DNA of 54,249 nt from Methylococcaceae bacterium (GCA_030627205.1 DAOUSN010000013.1:1-54249), one strand, 5' to 3'. Numbered from the stretch's first letter, positions 43,237-53,321 are shown. A program made the numbers and translations. The notes: generated by a model not told the origin, from the sequence alone.

Positions 43237-45006
43237 TTATAGTACTGGTTTAAATTTATTAAAACCTAGTTTAGACAGTAAAACAAAAACAGGTTTCATA
43301 AAAACATATAAAACCACCCCTTGTGTCACCCGAAATATTAATGGATAAGGGGTATTGTTGAAGGCTTTCATTGCTGCTTCTGGGTTTGCATCTGGGCCGT
43401 GTAAACGATATTGGCAACAAGTCATTGGTCCAAATAAAACTTTATACAAAATTTTGGGCTGCATAATTAACTGTGATAGCTGCGGTTTACACCCAACAAT
43501 ACCTGCTATATCTTCCATAAGCGCGTGATAGTCAACAAGAAAGGTTAAACGTTCTGCATGATTAGGACGAACACGATTATAAATTTCGGCATCTTTTTTA
43601 ATAACCATTTTCATGGTTTCAATATCTGGCATGTTTAATCGGTTGGTTAAAATACCTGCTAACCAACGTGCCTGCATTTCAGGAACAGGCGGCGTTGCCC
43701 CAATACTACCTCGTGCTAATCCTAAAAAAGCCATATTAGGCTTATCAGGTAAAAAGGTATTTTTATACATTTTACGACCATCTAGCTCCGCATCATCTAA
43801 AAACGGCAATAATAATTTAAATCCTGTACATAAAACTACCACATCAATTTTTTCACTACTGCCATCTTCAAATAAAATCGTAGTTTCATTATAGCGACTG
43901 ATATTAGGTTTTACGGTTAATTTACCTCGTGCAATATCATGGAAAAAAGCAGAACTTTTGGTGAAGGGTTGAGTACTGCCTAGATTGCCCGAATACCATG
44001 AAAATAATTCACGTAATTTATCAAAGCGTCTTTTTAATTCATCTTTTGAATCCGTAGGTTCTTGGGTTAATTCATTACAGGCTTTACTTAATTCTAAACC
44101 CGATGCATGACCATAACGTTGAGGGGGGATAAATAAAGCCGTCCACATATTTTTATCAAATAAACTTAAAAATTCATTAGCTAATTTTTTAAATGAACAA
44201 GTCAGTAATAATAGGGGTAAAGATAAGATGACATAAAAGGTACGAAATGCTGAATATTGGTCACGAACATTAGGGATGCAGCAATGATGTAAATCATGCA
44301 AAAATATTTTTGGTAACCAAACTTTAGAACGAAACGAGCCATGATCGGCTGGTCGTTGTGCAGGCCCTTTACTCATTGAAATAATATTACCTTTACGAAA
44401 AGACATATAAATTTTCTTAGCATAAGGTAATGCTGCATGAGCTAAGTCTGCGGCACTTTCTCCCCCTCCTACAATTAATACCCGTTTATCGCGTAAATTT
44501 TCAGTACTTTCTAATAAGGCTGAATGAATATTTAAGCCTTTAAAACTCTCTTCACCTTCAAAATTTGGCACTGAGGGTTCATGATTTAAACCTGTACAAA
44601 CGACAACATAATCAAAAATTTCATGGGTTGTGGTTTTTCCATGACGAAAACTAACTTCCCATTGTTCGCCTTTTTGTTCAGTTTTAATGACTTCATGATT
44701 AAAAGTTATTAACGGCAATAAATTATGGGCAGCAACATATTTTTCCAAATACCGAAGATAAACTTTATAATGGGGAAAATAGCCTTCGCCAAGAGTATCC
44801 ATTTCAGGAAAATCGGAAAACTGGATAAAGGAGGCGGAGGTACTGAGTACAGTATGATCGGAAACCGTTGACAGTTTAGGATCAAAATTCCATAACCCTC
44901 CCAGTTGACTTCGCTTATCAAACATTTTTACTTCAATATTTTTAGCGGTTAATTCTTTAGCGGTTACGAGTGCGGAAACTCCTGCACCAATAATACATAC
45001 ACGCAT
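43237..45006 (-). CDS. Flavin-containing monooxygenase
   Basis: This 589-residue protein has the FAD-binding motif IIGAGVSAL (residues 5-13), an FMO-like FKGLNIHSALL near 170 and the NADP-binding motif IVGGGESAADLAH near 187. VVVLCTGFKLLLPFL closes the fold. A hydrophobic segment near 260-280 and a C-terminal hydrophobic stretch suggest membrane association, as in eukaryotic FMOs. Substrates are probably soft nucleophiles (amines, sulfur compounds) but are unknown. AAGGA precedes the ATG. It lies upstream of the sulfite dehydrogenase genes on the same strand. Confidence 0.85.
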   Translation of the reverse strand: MRVCIIGAGVSALVTAKELTAKNIEVKMFDKRSQLGGLWNFDPKLSTVSDHTVLSTSASFIQFSDFPEMDTLGEGYFPHYKVYLRYLEKYVAAHNLLPLITFNHEVIKTEQKGEQWEVSFRHGKTTTHEIFDYVVVCTGLNHEPSVPNFEGEESFKGLNIHSALLESTENLRDKRVLIVGGGESAADLAHAALPYAKKIYMSFRKGNIISMSKGPAQRPADHGSFRSKVWLPKIFLHDLHHCCIPNVRDQYSAFRTFYVILSLPLLLLTCSFKKLANEFLSLFDKNMWTALFIPPQRYGHASGLELSKACNELTQEPTDSKDELKRRFDKLRELFSWYSGNLGSTQPFTKSSAFFHDIARGKLTVKPNISRYNETTILFEDGSSEKIDVVVLCTGFKLLLPFLDDAELDGRKMYKNTFLPDKPNMAFLGLARGSIGATPPVPEMQARWLAGILTNRLNMPDIETMKMVIKKDAEIYNRVRPNHAERLTFLVDYHALMEDIAGIVGCKPQLSQLIMQPKILYKVLFGPMTCCQYRLHGPDANPEAAMKAFNNTPYPLIFRVTQGVVLYVFMKPVFVLLSKLGFNKFKPVL

Positions 45007-45158
45007 GGTTAAATTCCTTATTTTAAAAACTCTAAATAATTATTTAAAGTCTAAGTTTGGTTACTGAAACATTTACCATTATAATTCCTTTGATGATTTA
45101 ATGGGAAAATCATTTTTACTAAGTTAAACTATTTTCTAAACATTATTACTCTATATTT

Positions 45159-46358
45159 ATGTCATTATTATCAACAACACTTAATTTAGTTACAGAAGCC
45201 AAATTAGACGCTACCATTCAATTTTCTCAATCAATAACTAAATTAAATCCTAATCCTAAAACTATTTTTTTAACAGGAGCAAGTGGTTTTTTAGGGGGTT
45301 ATTTACTAGCAGAATTACTTGAACAAACTTCAGCCCAAATTTATTGCTTAGTCAGAGCAGATAATAAAATTAACGCCCAACAACGTTTGCAACAACATTT
45401 AATAAATTACGGACTTTGGCAGGATGAGTGGAAACTGCGTATTATTATCGTTGTCGGTGATTTATCAAAACCATTATTAGCACTATCAGAGCAAGATTTT
45501 AATCAACTTGCAAAAATTATTGAGGTTATTTATCACAATGGTGCATATATTAATGCGTTTCATAGTTACGAACATTTAAAAGCCGCTAATGTTTTAGGGA
45601 CGCAAGAAATTTTACGATTAGCAGGATTAAAACAAGCAAAAGCTGTACATTTTATTTCCAGTATGGCAGTTTTTTTTAGTAAAGCGTCTTTACAATCAAA
45701 GATGATAATAGAAACTGACCTTCCCATTGCCGACGGAACGTTAAAAGGTGGTTATAAACAAAGCAAATGGGTAGCAGAAGAATTAGTTCGTATTGCTCAG
45801 AAGCGTGGACTTTCTGCCTGTATTTATCGTCCAGTAAGAATTTTAGGGCATAGTCAAACAGGCATTAATGGAAATATGAATGATGCACTCTGCAATTTAT
45901 TAAAAGCCTGTATTCAATTAGGGACTTACCCCTTATTAGACGCGCGAATTAATTTAGTCCCAGTTGATTATGTGAGTCAAAGCATTGTACATCTTTCACA
46001 GCAACCAACATCTTCTGGTAAAGCCTTTAATTTATTTAATCCTGAGTCAATAGAGTGGAATCAGTTACTAGATTTAACTAAAGAACTGGGCTATTCATTA
46101 ACGGCACTTGATTATAAACAATGGCAACAACAATTAAATAAGGAACTTAACTTATTTCCTAAGAATAAAGCCTATATATTTTTAAGTTTATTTTTTCGTT
46201 CTCCTAATGCATTAATGATGAAAAAACCGCCTTTAGATGCACGACAAACCCTTGATGGTTTAAAAAACTCCCCTCTTTATTGTCCACCTGTCGATAAAAA
46301 ATTATTATCAATCTATTTTGATTATTTTAATAAAATTAATTTTTTAAATAAAAAATAA
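45159..46358 (+). CDS. Thioester-reductase-type SDR (NAD-binding 4 family)
   Basis: This 399-residue protein has the Rossmann motif TGASGFLGGYLL (39-50), the LVRADNKINAQQRL loop, FISSMAVF, and the catalytic Tyr-x3-Lys in GGYKQSKW (about 198-202), followed by IYRPVRILGHSQTG. These are hallmarks of the reductase domain that ends carboxylic acid reductases and some peptide synthetases (TIGR01746-like). Here it stands alone, with no adenylation or carrier domain. It may reduce an acyl-CoA or acyl-ACP to an aldehyde. It is divergent from the FMO gene, 152 bp apart. Confidence 0.82.
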   Translation: MSLLSTTLNLVTEAKLDATIQFSQSITKLNPNPKTIFLTGASGFLGGYLLAELLEQTSAQIYCLVRADNKINAQQRLQQHLINYGLWQDEWKLRIIIVVGDLSKPLLALSEQDFNQLAKIIEVIYHNGAYINAFHSYEHLKAANVLGTQEILRLAGLKQAKAVHFISSMAVFFSKASLQSKMIIETDLPIADGTLKGGYKQSKWVAEELVRIAQKRGLSACIYRPVRILGHSQTGINGNMNDALCNLLKACIQLGTYPLLDARINLVPVDYVSQSIVHLSQQPTSSGKAFNLFNPESIEWNQLLDLTKELGYSLTALDYKQWQQQLNKELNLFPKNKAYIFLSLFFRSPNALMMKKPPLDARQTLDGLKNSPLYCPPVDKKLLSIYFDYFNKINFLNKK

Positions 46359-46370
46359 ATTTGAACTAAA

Positions 46371-46399
46371 AAGCCGTGCAGAATGACTCTACACGGCTT
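46371..46399. terminator. Bidirectional terminator between convergent genes
   Basis: AAGCCGTG and CACGGCTT form an 8-bp stem around a 13-base loop, with A-rich sequence on one side and TTAATTATTAT on the other. It serves the SDR gene and the LamG-like gene. Confidence 0.7.
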
Positions 46400-46416
46400 A
46401 ATTATTATGTAATTAC

Positions 46417-47790
46417 TTATTTAATTTTAACGCTTTTACCATCAACATTAAAGTTAACCGATTTATCATCGCCTGATCTAATTAAATCAGCTTGATAAAG
46501 GTTGGTATCTCCAGTTACTTCAATACATGGCATGTGTACTGCACCTGTAATAGGAGAGAAAGTAACATTACAAGACTTTTTCGCTTCAAGGTCGACACCA
46601 GAATCTGGTGAAGTTGTTAAGCTAATGCCATCTAAGTTCTCAAATCTTGCTTTAACGCCCCAACCTGCAAATACTTCAGAAGATGCAATCCAAACTTCAT
46701 TCGCGCCTTTATTTAGCGGTAAATAAACGCTATCAAAAAATCCCATTGTTCCTATAAAGGACTGATCACGACTTTTAAATCCATCTTTCATTTCAGCTAA
46801 CAACGTACCATTAAGATAAACTTGAGCGGTATCACTAAATCCCAAATAAAGTTTTTTGACTTGCTCGCTATCTGAATTAATCGTAAAACGTGAAAAAGCC
46901 TCTGTTTTATCGCCTTCTAAACTGTTAACCCGCGAAATATTCACTATACCTACTTTATCAGCAACTAATGGTGTCCATGTTAATTGAGTACGAAAGAAAT
47001 TAGATAATTGAAGCGAAGGTGTTGCAGGGCTAGTATAAGGGTTTGAGATTAACCAATTAGTGACTAAATTAGGATCATTTTCAAAAGCAACTGTTTCTTT
47101 GTCAGCAGTGCCATTTAAAGTCGGTGCGGTATCGGTAATTTCATAACTAAAATTAGAAATTTTTACTGCATCCAAAGTAATGGGTATCTGATAATTACCA
47201 TAAATACCAACTTTTCCTGCGTCTTGACCTCTTTTAAGATCATTGATGAAAAGGATAGGTTTGGTCATATCATCAACATAAACTTCACCTTCATCACCTG
47301 CAACCACAATTTTTACATGTACCCACTGGCCATAAGGCGCATCCATTTGTGGAGGATTGTGACCTGGACCATAATAAAGTTGTACCGCATTTTTTCCATT
47401 ATAAACAGGGAAGTAGTGCAAACCATACCTGGAGCCAAAGACATTGTCACGGCTGTGTACTACTTCATACTCACTGAAACTTTGCGCTCTAAATACCCCC
47501 CCTCCAAAAGCTTTTTCGATAGTAGGGTCATAAGCTTTTTCATAAATAATATCAAATTCAACAGTACCATTTACAAAAGCCTCTGAATCTTTAACAAGCA
47601 CTAAACCTTGTTTCAGTACAATCGCATCTTGGCCTAAAAACGTTTCAAAGGTGTAATCTGCATCAGCAAACTCCCATTGATCAGCATTTTCTTGATTTAA
47701 TGGTACTGAAATAACTTCAGCGGAAGCTTGGCTAATGGTTAACAAACCAGCTAGACACACTAGTAATGGTGAAAATATCGGTTTTTTCAT
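46417..47790 (-). CDS. Secreted LamG/DUF1080-like protein of unknown function
   Basis: This 457-residue protein has a signal peptide (about 1-24, ending ASA). Residues about 40-215 look like a concanavalin-type jelly-roll of the 3-keto-disaccharide hydrolase/DUF1080 or LamG kind (NGTVEFDIIYE, GQWVHVKIVVAGDEGEVYVDD, GKVGIYGN). A second beta domain follows near 235-385. The last 60 residues have a Cys pair (SCNVTFSP, HMPCIEVTGDTNLYQADL), probably disulfide-bonded. It is divergent from the secreted sulfatase, hinting at a shared glycan-related or surface role. Precise function unknown. AAGGAT precedes the ATG. Confidence 0.65.
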   Translation of the reverse strand: MKKPIFSPLLVCLAGLLTISQASAEVISVPLNQENADQWEFADADYTFETFLGQDAIVLKQGLVLVKDSEAFVNGTVEFDIIYEKAYDPTIEKAFGGGVFRAQSFSEYEVVHSRDNVFGSRYGLHYFPVYNGKNAVQLYYGPGHNPPQMDAPYGQWVHVKIVVAGDEGEVYVDDMTKPILFINDLKRGQDAGKVGIYGNYQIPITLDAVKISNFSYEITDTAPTLNGTADKETVAFENDPNLVTNWLISNPYTSPATPSLQLSNFFRTQLTWTPLVADKVGIVNISRVNSLEGDKTEAFSRFTINSDSEQVKKLYLGFSDTAQVYLNGTLLAEMKDGFKSRDQSFIGTMGFFDSVYLPLNKGANEVWIASSEVFAGWGVKARFENLDGISLTTSPDSGVDLEAKKSCNVTFSPITGAVHMPCIEVTGDTNLYQADLIRSGDDKSVNFNVDGKSVKIK

Positions 47791-48141
47791 AATCTATCCT
47801 TAATGTAAATGGCAATAAATCATTCAAAAAAATGGAACTTTGTTACCAATAAAGATAATTATTGTAAAATAAATATTTAAAATTTGCACGATAAATATGA
47901 GATTTTAAAATAAACCGTAAATTTACTTTTACTTTTACTTTTAAATTTTTATGAGGAATATCACACATTAGTTGTGATAATTTATTGCTTTTAATTTATA
48001 ATAAAATTCCATTTTCAATTATTACTTAAATTATTAAGAATAAATTGAAAATTATGGAAAATAATTATTAAATGTAGAATGTATATTTTTGAAATACTGG
48101 ACTACACATAAAATAAAATTTAATACTTTTAAGGATTAATT
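47791..48141. promoter_or_regulatory. Divergent regulatory region between LamG-like protein and sulfatase
   Basis: The region is 351 bp and very AT-rich. It holds three items. ACTTTT is repeated three times at 47925-47942. The inverted repeat TATCACA-N7-TGTGATA (47959-47979) is perfect in both arms and resembles an operator. ATTTTCAATT (48011-48020) and AATTGAAAAT (48043-48052) form a 10-bp stem enclosing a second 5-bp stem (CTTAA/TTAAG), about 90 bases upstream of the sulfatase start. No ORF of note lies inside. Confidence 0.5.
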
Positions 48142-50376
48142 ATGAAGATAAACACAAATTTTTTGACAGGAGTAGCGTTATTAACGACGTTAGGTTTACC
48201 TGCCATTATTCAACAAGCTTATGCGTTGGAAAATCCCAAGCCCAATGTATTGATTCTGCTGGCAGATGATATGGGGCGTACTGATATGAGTGCTTTCGGT
48301 GGAGAAGTTGATACGCCAAGTATTGATGGCTTAATTTCTGAAGGCATGAATTTTAATAATTTTTATGCCGCTCCTTCTTGTACACCTAGTCGGGCAATGT
48401 TACTAAGTGGTATGGATAATCATCGCGCTGGTGTTGGTAATATGAAAGGGCGTGTTAATGGTCCTAACTATCCAAACCAAAAAGGGAAACCAGGTTACGA
48501 AGGTATCTTAACCGATGATGTCGTGAGTATGGCGACACGTTTACAAGACGAAGGTTATCATACCTATATGGTCGGAAAATGGCATTTAGGTGAAGATGAT
48601 ATTAATCACCGTCCTTTTGGTCGTGGTTTTGAAGAGACCTTTTCTTTATTAGAGGGAGCTTCTAGTCACTATAATGATAAAACAGGATTCGTTCCAACAC
48701 AACCTACAACCAACTATAGCCGCAATGGCGAATTAGTAGGCGCTTTACCTGAAGATTTTTATTCGACTGATTATTATACTGATACCATGTTGGGCTTCAT
48801 TGATAAGAATATAGACGATGGAAAACCATTTTTAGCTTATATGGCATTCACAGCCCCTCATGCCCCTTTACATATTCCTTATGAAGAGCTTGTTCAAAAA
48901 TATCTTCCTATCTATCAGGAGGGTTGGGATGTTGTCCGTAAACGACGTTTCAATGAATTAAAACGACGCGGCTTTATTCAAGGTAATGTTCAATTACCAC
49001 CCCGTTGGGATCATGTCAAAGCATGGGATTCATTAACAGCAGAAGAGCAAGCTTTTGAAGTGAGACGGATGGCTGTTTATGCGGCAATGATTGATCATCT
49101 TGATACTAGAATTGGCGATGTTTTACAACATTTAAAAGATATTGGTCAATATGACAATACCCTAATTATGTTCTTATCTGATAACGGAGCAGATGATAAT
49201 GACCGTACAGTAAGCCCTGCTTATCAACAATGGTTTAAAGATACCTGTCTTCCTGAAGGCGATCCTAATAAAAAAGGGAATGTTTGTATTGATAATAGCA
49301 ATATAGACAAATTAGGGCAAAAAGGAACTTTTATGATTATGAATGAAGGGTGGGCGCAAGTTTCGGTCACTCCTTATTATGCCGCAAAAGCAACCGTAGC
49401 TGAAGGTGGAATTCATGTTCCTTTTGTTGCGGTTTATAAAGATCATATCCTTCCAGGTACAAATACTAATGCGATTGCTAGTATTTTAGATGTTTTACCT
49501 ACTTTATTAGATTATGCGGGGGCAGAAACACCTGCAGCGACTTATAATGGTCAAGACGTTTTTGCTTTAGATGGTAAATCTATGCGCCCTGTTTGGGAAG
49601 GTTGGGGTAAGTTTGTTCATCACCCAACACAACCTATTGGTATAGAGCTTTATGGAGATGTCAATAAAGCAATGCGGATTGGTTCTTGGAAAATTTTACG
49701 CTTAGGTGATGGGGTTTGGCTTGATAAAGGTCTTGAAAATCCTGAAGATCAACCTTGGAAATTATTTAACATTGATTTAGATCCAACAGAATTAGTGGAT
49801 TTATCTGGATTATATCCAGAGCAATTTGAATTTATGAAAGGTCGTTATGATCTTTATGAAAAACGGGTTGGCTTTCAACCTGCTCAAGCCGTTGAAGGGG
49901 TTGAACCTAATGTACAAAATATAACCTTACCGCATTTAAAATTTGCAATTGATATTGATAGCGTACAAAGATTACCTCAACTTCCAGTTATTGTCGGTGA
50001 TACACAATTAACTAGTGCAGAAACAGGTAATTTGTTTGTTGACAGTTTCAGAGCAAAAACCTTTTTAATCTGGAGTGCTAATAGCAATGGTGAAGATGTA
50101 TTACGAGCTATTCTTGACGGTGATGACGCGAAGGCATTAGCGGCAACAAGTATTGCTAAACCTTTAAATGCAGCAACCTTCAAGAAAAACTTTACTGATT
50201 TACCTGTTGTTTATAAAGGAAAAACTTATATTCCTAGTGAATATAGTGCTTTTTTTGAACAAGGGTTAGATCTTAGTGTTTTCTTAACCATTGGTAGTCG
50301 ATTTGGTTATGATGTTATTTATGCCTTTGATACCCAAGCAGAGTTAAGTACCTTTGTTTCTCAACCTAACTCTTAA
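48142..50376 (+). CDS. Secreted formylglycine-dependent sulfatase
   Basis: This 744-residue arylsulfatase-type enzyme has a signal peptide (about 1-28, ending AYA). The first metal Asp pair is in LADDMG, and Cys80 in SCTPSRAMLLSG is the C-x-P-S-R site turned into formylglycine. KWHLG follows, then FTAPHAPLH and LSDNGADDN with the remaining active-site residues. The C-terminal 130 residues extend beyond the usual arylsulfatase core. It should hydrolyse sulfate esters; the substrate is unknown. No formylglycine-generating enzyme is in the window. AAGGA precedes the ATG. Confidence 0.92.
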   Translation: MKINTNFLTGVALLTTLGLPAIIQQAYALENPKPNVLILLADDMGRTDMSAFGGEVDTPSIDGLISEGMNFNNFYAAPSCTPSRAMLLSGMDNHRAGVGNMKGRVNGPNYPNQKGKPGYEGILTDDVVSMATRLQDEGYHTYMVGKWHLGEDDINHRPFGRGFEETFSLLEGASSHYNDKTGFVPTQPTTNYSRNGELVGALPEDFYSTDYYTDTMLGFIDKNIDDGKPFLAYMAFTAPHAPLHIPYEELVQKYLPIYQEGWDVVRKRRFNELKRRGFIQGNVQLPPRWDHVKAWDSLTAEEQAFEVRRMAVYAAMIDHLDTRIGDVLQHLKDIGQYDNTLIMFLSDNGADDNDRTVSPAYQQWFKDTCLPEGDPNKKGNVCIDNSNIDKLGQKGTFMIMNEGWAQVSVTPYYAAKATVAEGGIHVPFVAVYKDHILPGTNTNAIASILDVLPTLLDYAGAETPAATYNGQDVFALDGKSMRPVWEGWGKFVHHPTQPIGIELYGDVNKAMRIGSWKILRLGDGVWLDKGLENPEDQPWKLFNIDLDPTELVDLSGLYPEQFEFMKGRYDLYEKRVGFQPAQAVEGVEPNVQNITLPHLKFAIDIDSVQRLPQLPVIVGDTQLTSAETGNLFVDSFRAKTFLIWSANSNGEDVLRAILDGDDAKALAATSIAKPLNAATFKKNFTDLPVVYKGKTYIPSEYSAFFEQGLDLSVFLTIGSRFGYDVIYAFDTQAELSTFVSQPNS

Positions 50377-50405
50377 AAAATTAGTTAGCTTATTTTAACT
50401 AAAAA

Positions 50406-50439
50406 ACGCCTCGTTCTTTAATAGGTACGGGGCGTTTTT
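50406..50439. terminator. Bidirectional terminator between sulfatase and M16 gene
   Basis: ACGCCTCGT and ACGGGGCGT form a 9-bp stem with one wobble pair and a 12-base loop. Five Ts follow on the plus strand and an A run precedes it, giving Ts on the other strand. Confidence 0.85.
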
Positions 50440-50447
50440 GCTTTCAA

Positions 50448-51761
50448 TTACTTTTTAGCTTTTTCAATACCTCCTCCAACAGTCACCGTTTGTAATAATT
50501 CAGGACGAATACGGCGTTTAAATACTTCTTTAATTTCAGCAACGCTAATTGCCTCAACACGTTGAGGGAAAGTCTCAAGATAATCCAGTGGTAAGTGATG
50601 AAACCCAATCATACTCAAATAATTCATTAATTTACGATTATTATCAAAACGTAATACAAAGCCCCCAGTAATATTTTTCTTAGCGGCAATTAATTCTTCT
50701 TCTGTTATCCCTTTATCAATAAATTCACCTAAAGTTGTATTTAAAACTTGTAATGCTTGTTGAGATTGACTGTTTTTAGTTTGTAAACCAATGGTAAAAG
50801 CTCCTTTTTTAACCATCGGAGAAAAATAACTATAAGCACTATAAGCTAAACCACGTTTTTCCCGCACTTCTTTAAATAATTTAGAGACTAAGCCACTGCC
50901 GCCTAAAATATGATTTCCCACATAAAGCGCAATATAATCTTTATCATGGCGATCCATTCCAGGAAAACCGACTAAGACATGGGTTTGTGTAGAAGGAAAA
51001 TTAATATATTGAGTGGTTGCTTTTTTAGGCAACATAACATCAACTAACGGTTTTGGTTTTTGTCCATTAGGCAAGTGAGTCATTAATTTTTCAGCGGTAT
51101 CAGCAGCTTGCTGTTTGTCTAACGCACCCACTATAACAATTATTGCATTAGTGGTTACATAATAAGTTTTATAAAATTGACGACTATCACTAGGTTTAAA
51201 TTTAGATACGCTGGTTATATAGCCAGAATTAGGGTAAGCATAAGGATGTTCTCCGAAAAGAGCCTTATTAAAAGCCAACTTCGCAATTGCTCCAGGTGAC
51301 TCTTCGCGATGTTTTAAACCTGCTAAAACTTGTTGCTGTCTTCTATCAAAATCGGCTGAAGCAAAGGATGGTTTAGTTAAAATAACTTCCATTGTTGCTA
51401 AGGCTGTATCAAATAATTTTGGTTCTGTGAGTGTTCTTAACGATAATGATGCTGAATCAATATTTGCACTAACACCAAGTCTCGCTCCTACACTTTCAAA
51501 ACGTTGGGCAATTTGATCGGCATTCCATTCTCCTGCACCTGAATCCAATAAACCTGACGTAAAGGCGGCAAGTCCATAATCTTCCCCATCTCTGGCACTA
51601 CCGGCATCAAAAATAACACTAATATCAACCATCGGTAACGCAGGATTATTAACATAATAAACAGGAACACCTTGAGAGGTTTGCCAATGCTCAATCTTAA
51701 CTGTTGCCTGTGCTGACAATGAAATAATAAATAAAAATGCAGTTAATAATTTAATTTGCAT
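50448..51761 (-). CDS. M16 family peptidase-like protein, non-catalytic subunit
   Basis: This 437-residue protein has a signal peptide (about 1-19, ending AQA) and two M16 half-domains. The first lacks the HxxEH zinc motif (the region reads YGLAAFTSGLLDSGAG), whereas the C-terminal half keeps FKEVREKRGLAYSAYSYF. Such proteins pair with an active M16 subunit, here encoded just upstream with an 11-base overlap. It should therefore form a periplasmic heterodimer. GGAG before the ATG supports the start. Confidence 0.88.
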   Translation of the reverse strand: MQIKLLTAFLFIISLSAQATVKIEHWQTSQGVPVYYVNNPALPMVDISVIFDAGSARDGEDYGLAAFTSGLLDSGAGEWNADQIAQRFESVGARLGVSANIDSASLSLRTLTEPKLFDTALATMEVILTKPSFASADFDRRQQQVLAGLKHREESPGAIAKLAFNKALFGEHPYAYPNSGYITSVSKFKPSDSRQFYKTYYVTTNAIIVIVGALDKQQAADTAEKLMTHLPNGQKPKPLVDVMLPKKATTQYINFPSTQTHVLVGFPGMDRHDKDYIALYVGNHILGGSGLVSKLFKEVREKRGLAYSAYSYFSPMVKKGAFTIGLQTKNSQSQQALQVLNTTLGEFIDKGITEEELIAAKKNITGGFVLRFDNNRKLMNYLSMIGFHHLPLDYLETFPQRVEAISVAEIKEVFKRRIRPELLQTVTVGGGIEKAKK

Positions 51762-53127
51762 GACGCACTCCTGCTATTGAGGCAGATTTTGGTTGTTTAG
51801 TAATCGGTTGAGGGTCTAAATAAGCAATAGATAATTTATCTTCAATTAAATATTTAATGGCAACATCGCGTACTTGTTTGGCAGTAATTTTATTAACTTT
51901 TTCAACATAATAATTCATTTCTTGCCAACCAATACCAACGGTTTCAAAACGACCTAATAACATCGCTTGATAAAAATTAGAGTCTCGTTCATAAACCGCA
52001 CTCGCTAAGACTTGGGCTTTAATTCGTTGTAACTCTTCATCAGAAACTAAGTCGGTTTGCAATAATTTAATTTCAGCTTTTAAAGCAGTTTCAAGTTCAG
52101 TAATAGTTTTACCTTCAACAGGGGTAGCTGAAAAAGTGAATAAATCATCTAAACGTGAGATTAATGAATAACCTGCACTTGCAGACACAGCAATTTGTTG
52201 ACCACGAACAAGATTTTTACTTAAACGCGCACTATTACCACCATCTAAAATACCAGCTAAAACCTCTAAAGCATAAGCCTCGGTATCATCTTCTACGGTA
52301 TTTAACACCGGAACTTTATAACCCATAATTAAATATGGGAGTTTGGCAGGTAATTTTAAAGTTATGGTACGTACACCCTGCTGTTCCATTTCGGTTTGTG
52401 GTTTTAGTGGTTTAATTTCACTTGGTTTTAAGTTAGCAAAATATTTTTCAGCTAAACTAAACACTTCCTCAGGATCTATATCACCGACAACCACTAATGT
52501 CGCATTATTAGGCGCGTACCAACGTTGATACCAAGCCTCTAAATCTTCAACAGTATAAGCGGCAATATCGGTCGGCCAACCAATCACAGGATTTTTATAC
52601 GGGCTATTAGAAAATGCTATCGCCATAAATTGTTCATAAGTTTTAGAGCGAGGCTTATCATCAGTACGCATCCGACGTTCTTCAGTAACCACCTCTAGCT
52701 CTTTAACTAATTCTTCTTTTAATAAATGTAAATTCCGCATTCGATCAGCTTCTAATTTAAAACTAATTTCCAGCCGTGATTTTTCCAAGGTTTGGAAATA
52801 CGCGGTATAATCTTGTCCTGTAAACGCATTTTCATTACCACCATTTTCGGCAATAATTTTAGAAAACTCACCTGCTGGATATTTTTCAGTACCTTTAAAC
52901 ATCATGTGTTCAAGCATGTGAGAAATACCAGTAATACCATTAGGCTCGTAGCTACTACCAACTTTATACCAAATTTGAGTGACTACAACTGGTGAACGAT
53001 GATCTGCTTTGATAAGAATTTTCAATCCATTTTTTAAAACTTTTTCATAAACCTTATTGTCACTTTCTGCACTATTAACCCCTAAAGGTAAACAGCAAAG
53101 GGCAACAAATAAAAACTTAAATTTCAT
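51751..53127 (-). CDS. M16 family zinc peptidase, catalytic subunit
   Basis: This 458-residue periplasmic protease has a signal peptide (about 1-20, ending NSA). The inverted zinc motif HMLEH is in GISHMLEHMMFKGTEKYP, and the third ligand Glu is in EVVTEERRMR. The C-terminal half has NLVRGQQIAVSASAGY. I use the ATG at 53127 (MKFKFLFVALCC), which has GAGGA upstream and begins the signal peptide, instead of codons ten residues earlier. It pairs with the inactive subunit downstream. Confidence 0.92.
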   Translation of the reverse strand: MKFKFLFVALCCLPLGVNSAESDNKVYEKVLKNGLKILIKADHRSPVVVTQIWYKVGSSYEPNGITGISHMLEHMMFKGTEKYPAGEFSKIIAENGGNENAFTGQDYTAYFQTLEKSRLEISFKLEADRMRNLHLLKEELVKELEVVTEERRMRTDDKPRSKTYEQFMAIAFSNSPYKNPVIGWPTDIAAYTVEDLEAWYQRWYAPNNATLVVVGDIDPEEVFSLAEKYFANLKPSEIKPLKPQTEMEQQGVRTITLKLPAKLPYLIMGYKVPVLNTVEDDTEAYALEVLAGILDGGNSARLSKNLVRGQQIAVSASAGYSLISRLDDLFTFSATPVEGKTITELETALKAEIKLLQTDLVSDEELQRIKAQVLASAVYERDSNFYQAMLLGRFETVGIGWQEMNYYVEKVNKITAKQVRDVAIKYLIEDKLSIAYLDPQPITKQPKSASIAGVRHAN

Positions 53128-53321
53128 AATTTCCTCAATAATAAAAATATTAGCCACATTGGACGTTTTTAATAATCAAACGTTCGCTGTATTTTATCCG
53201 ATTATCGCTTGTGAGTTGAAATCTAATGACACTCGAAAACACAATTTTCTCTTGGAAAAACTATCTTGAGCGGTGTAAACCTAATGTGACAGCACTTAAT
53301 TTATTTTCAATCAACTTGCTG

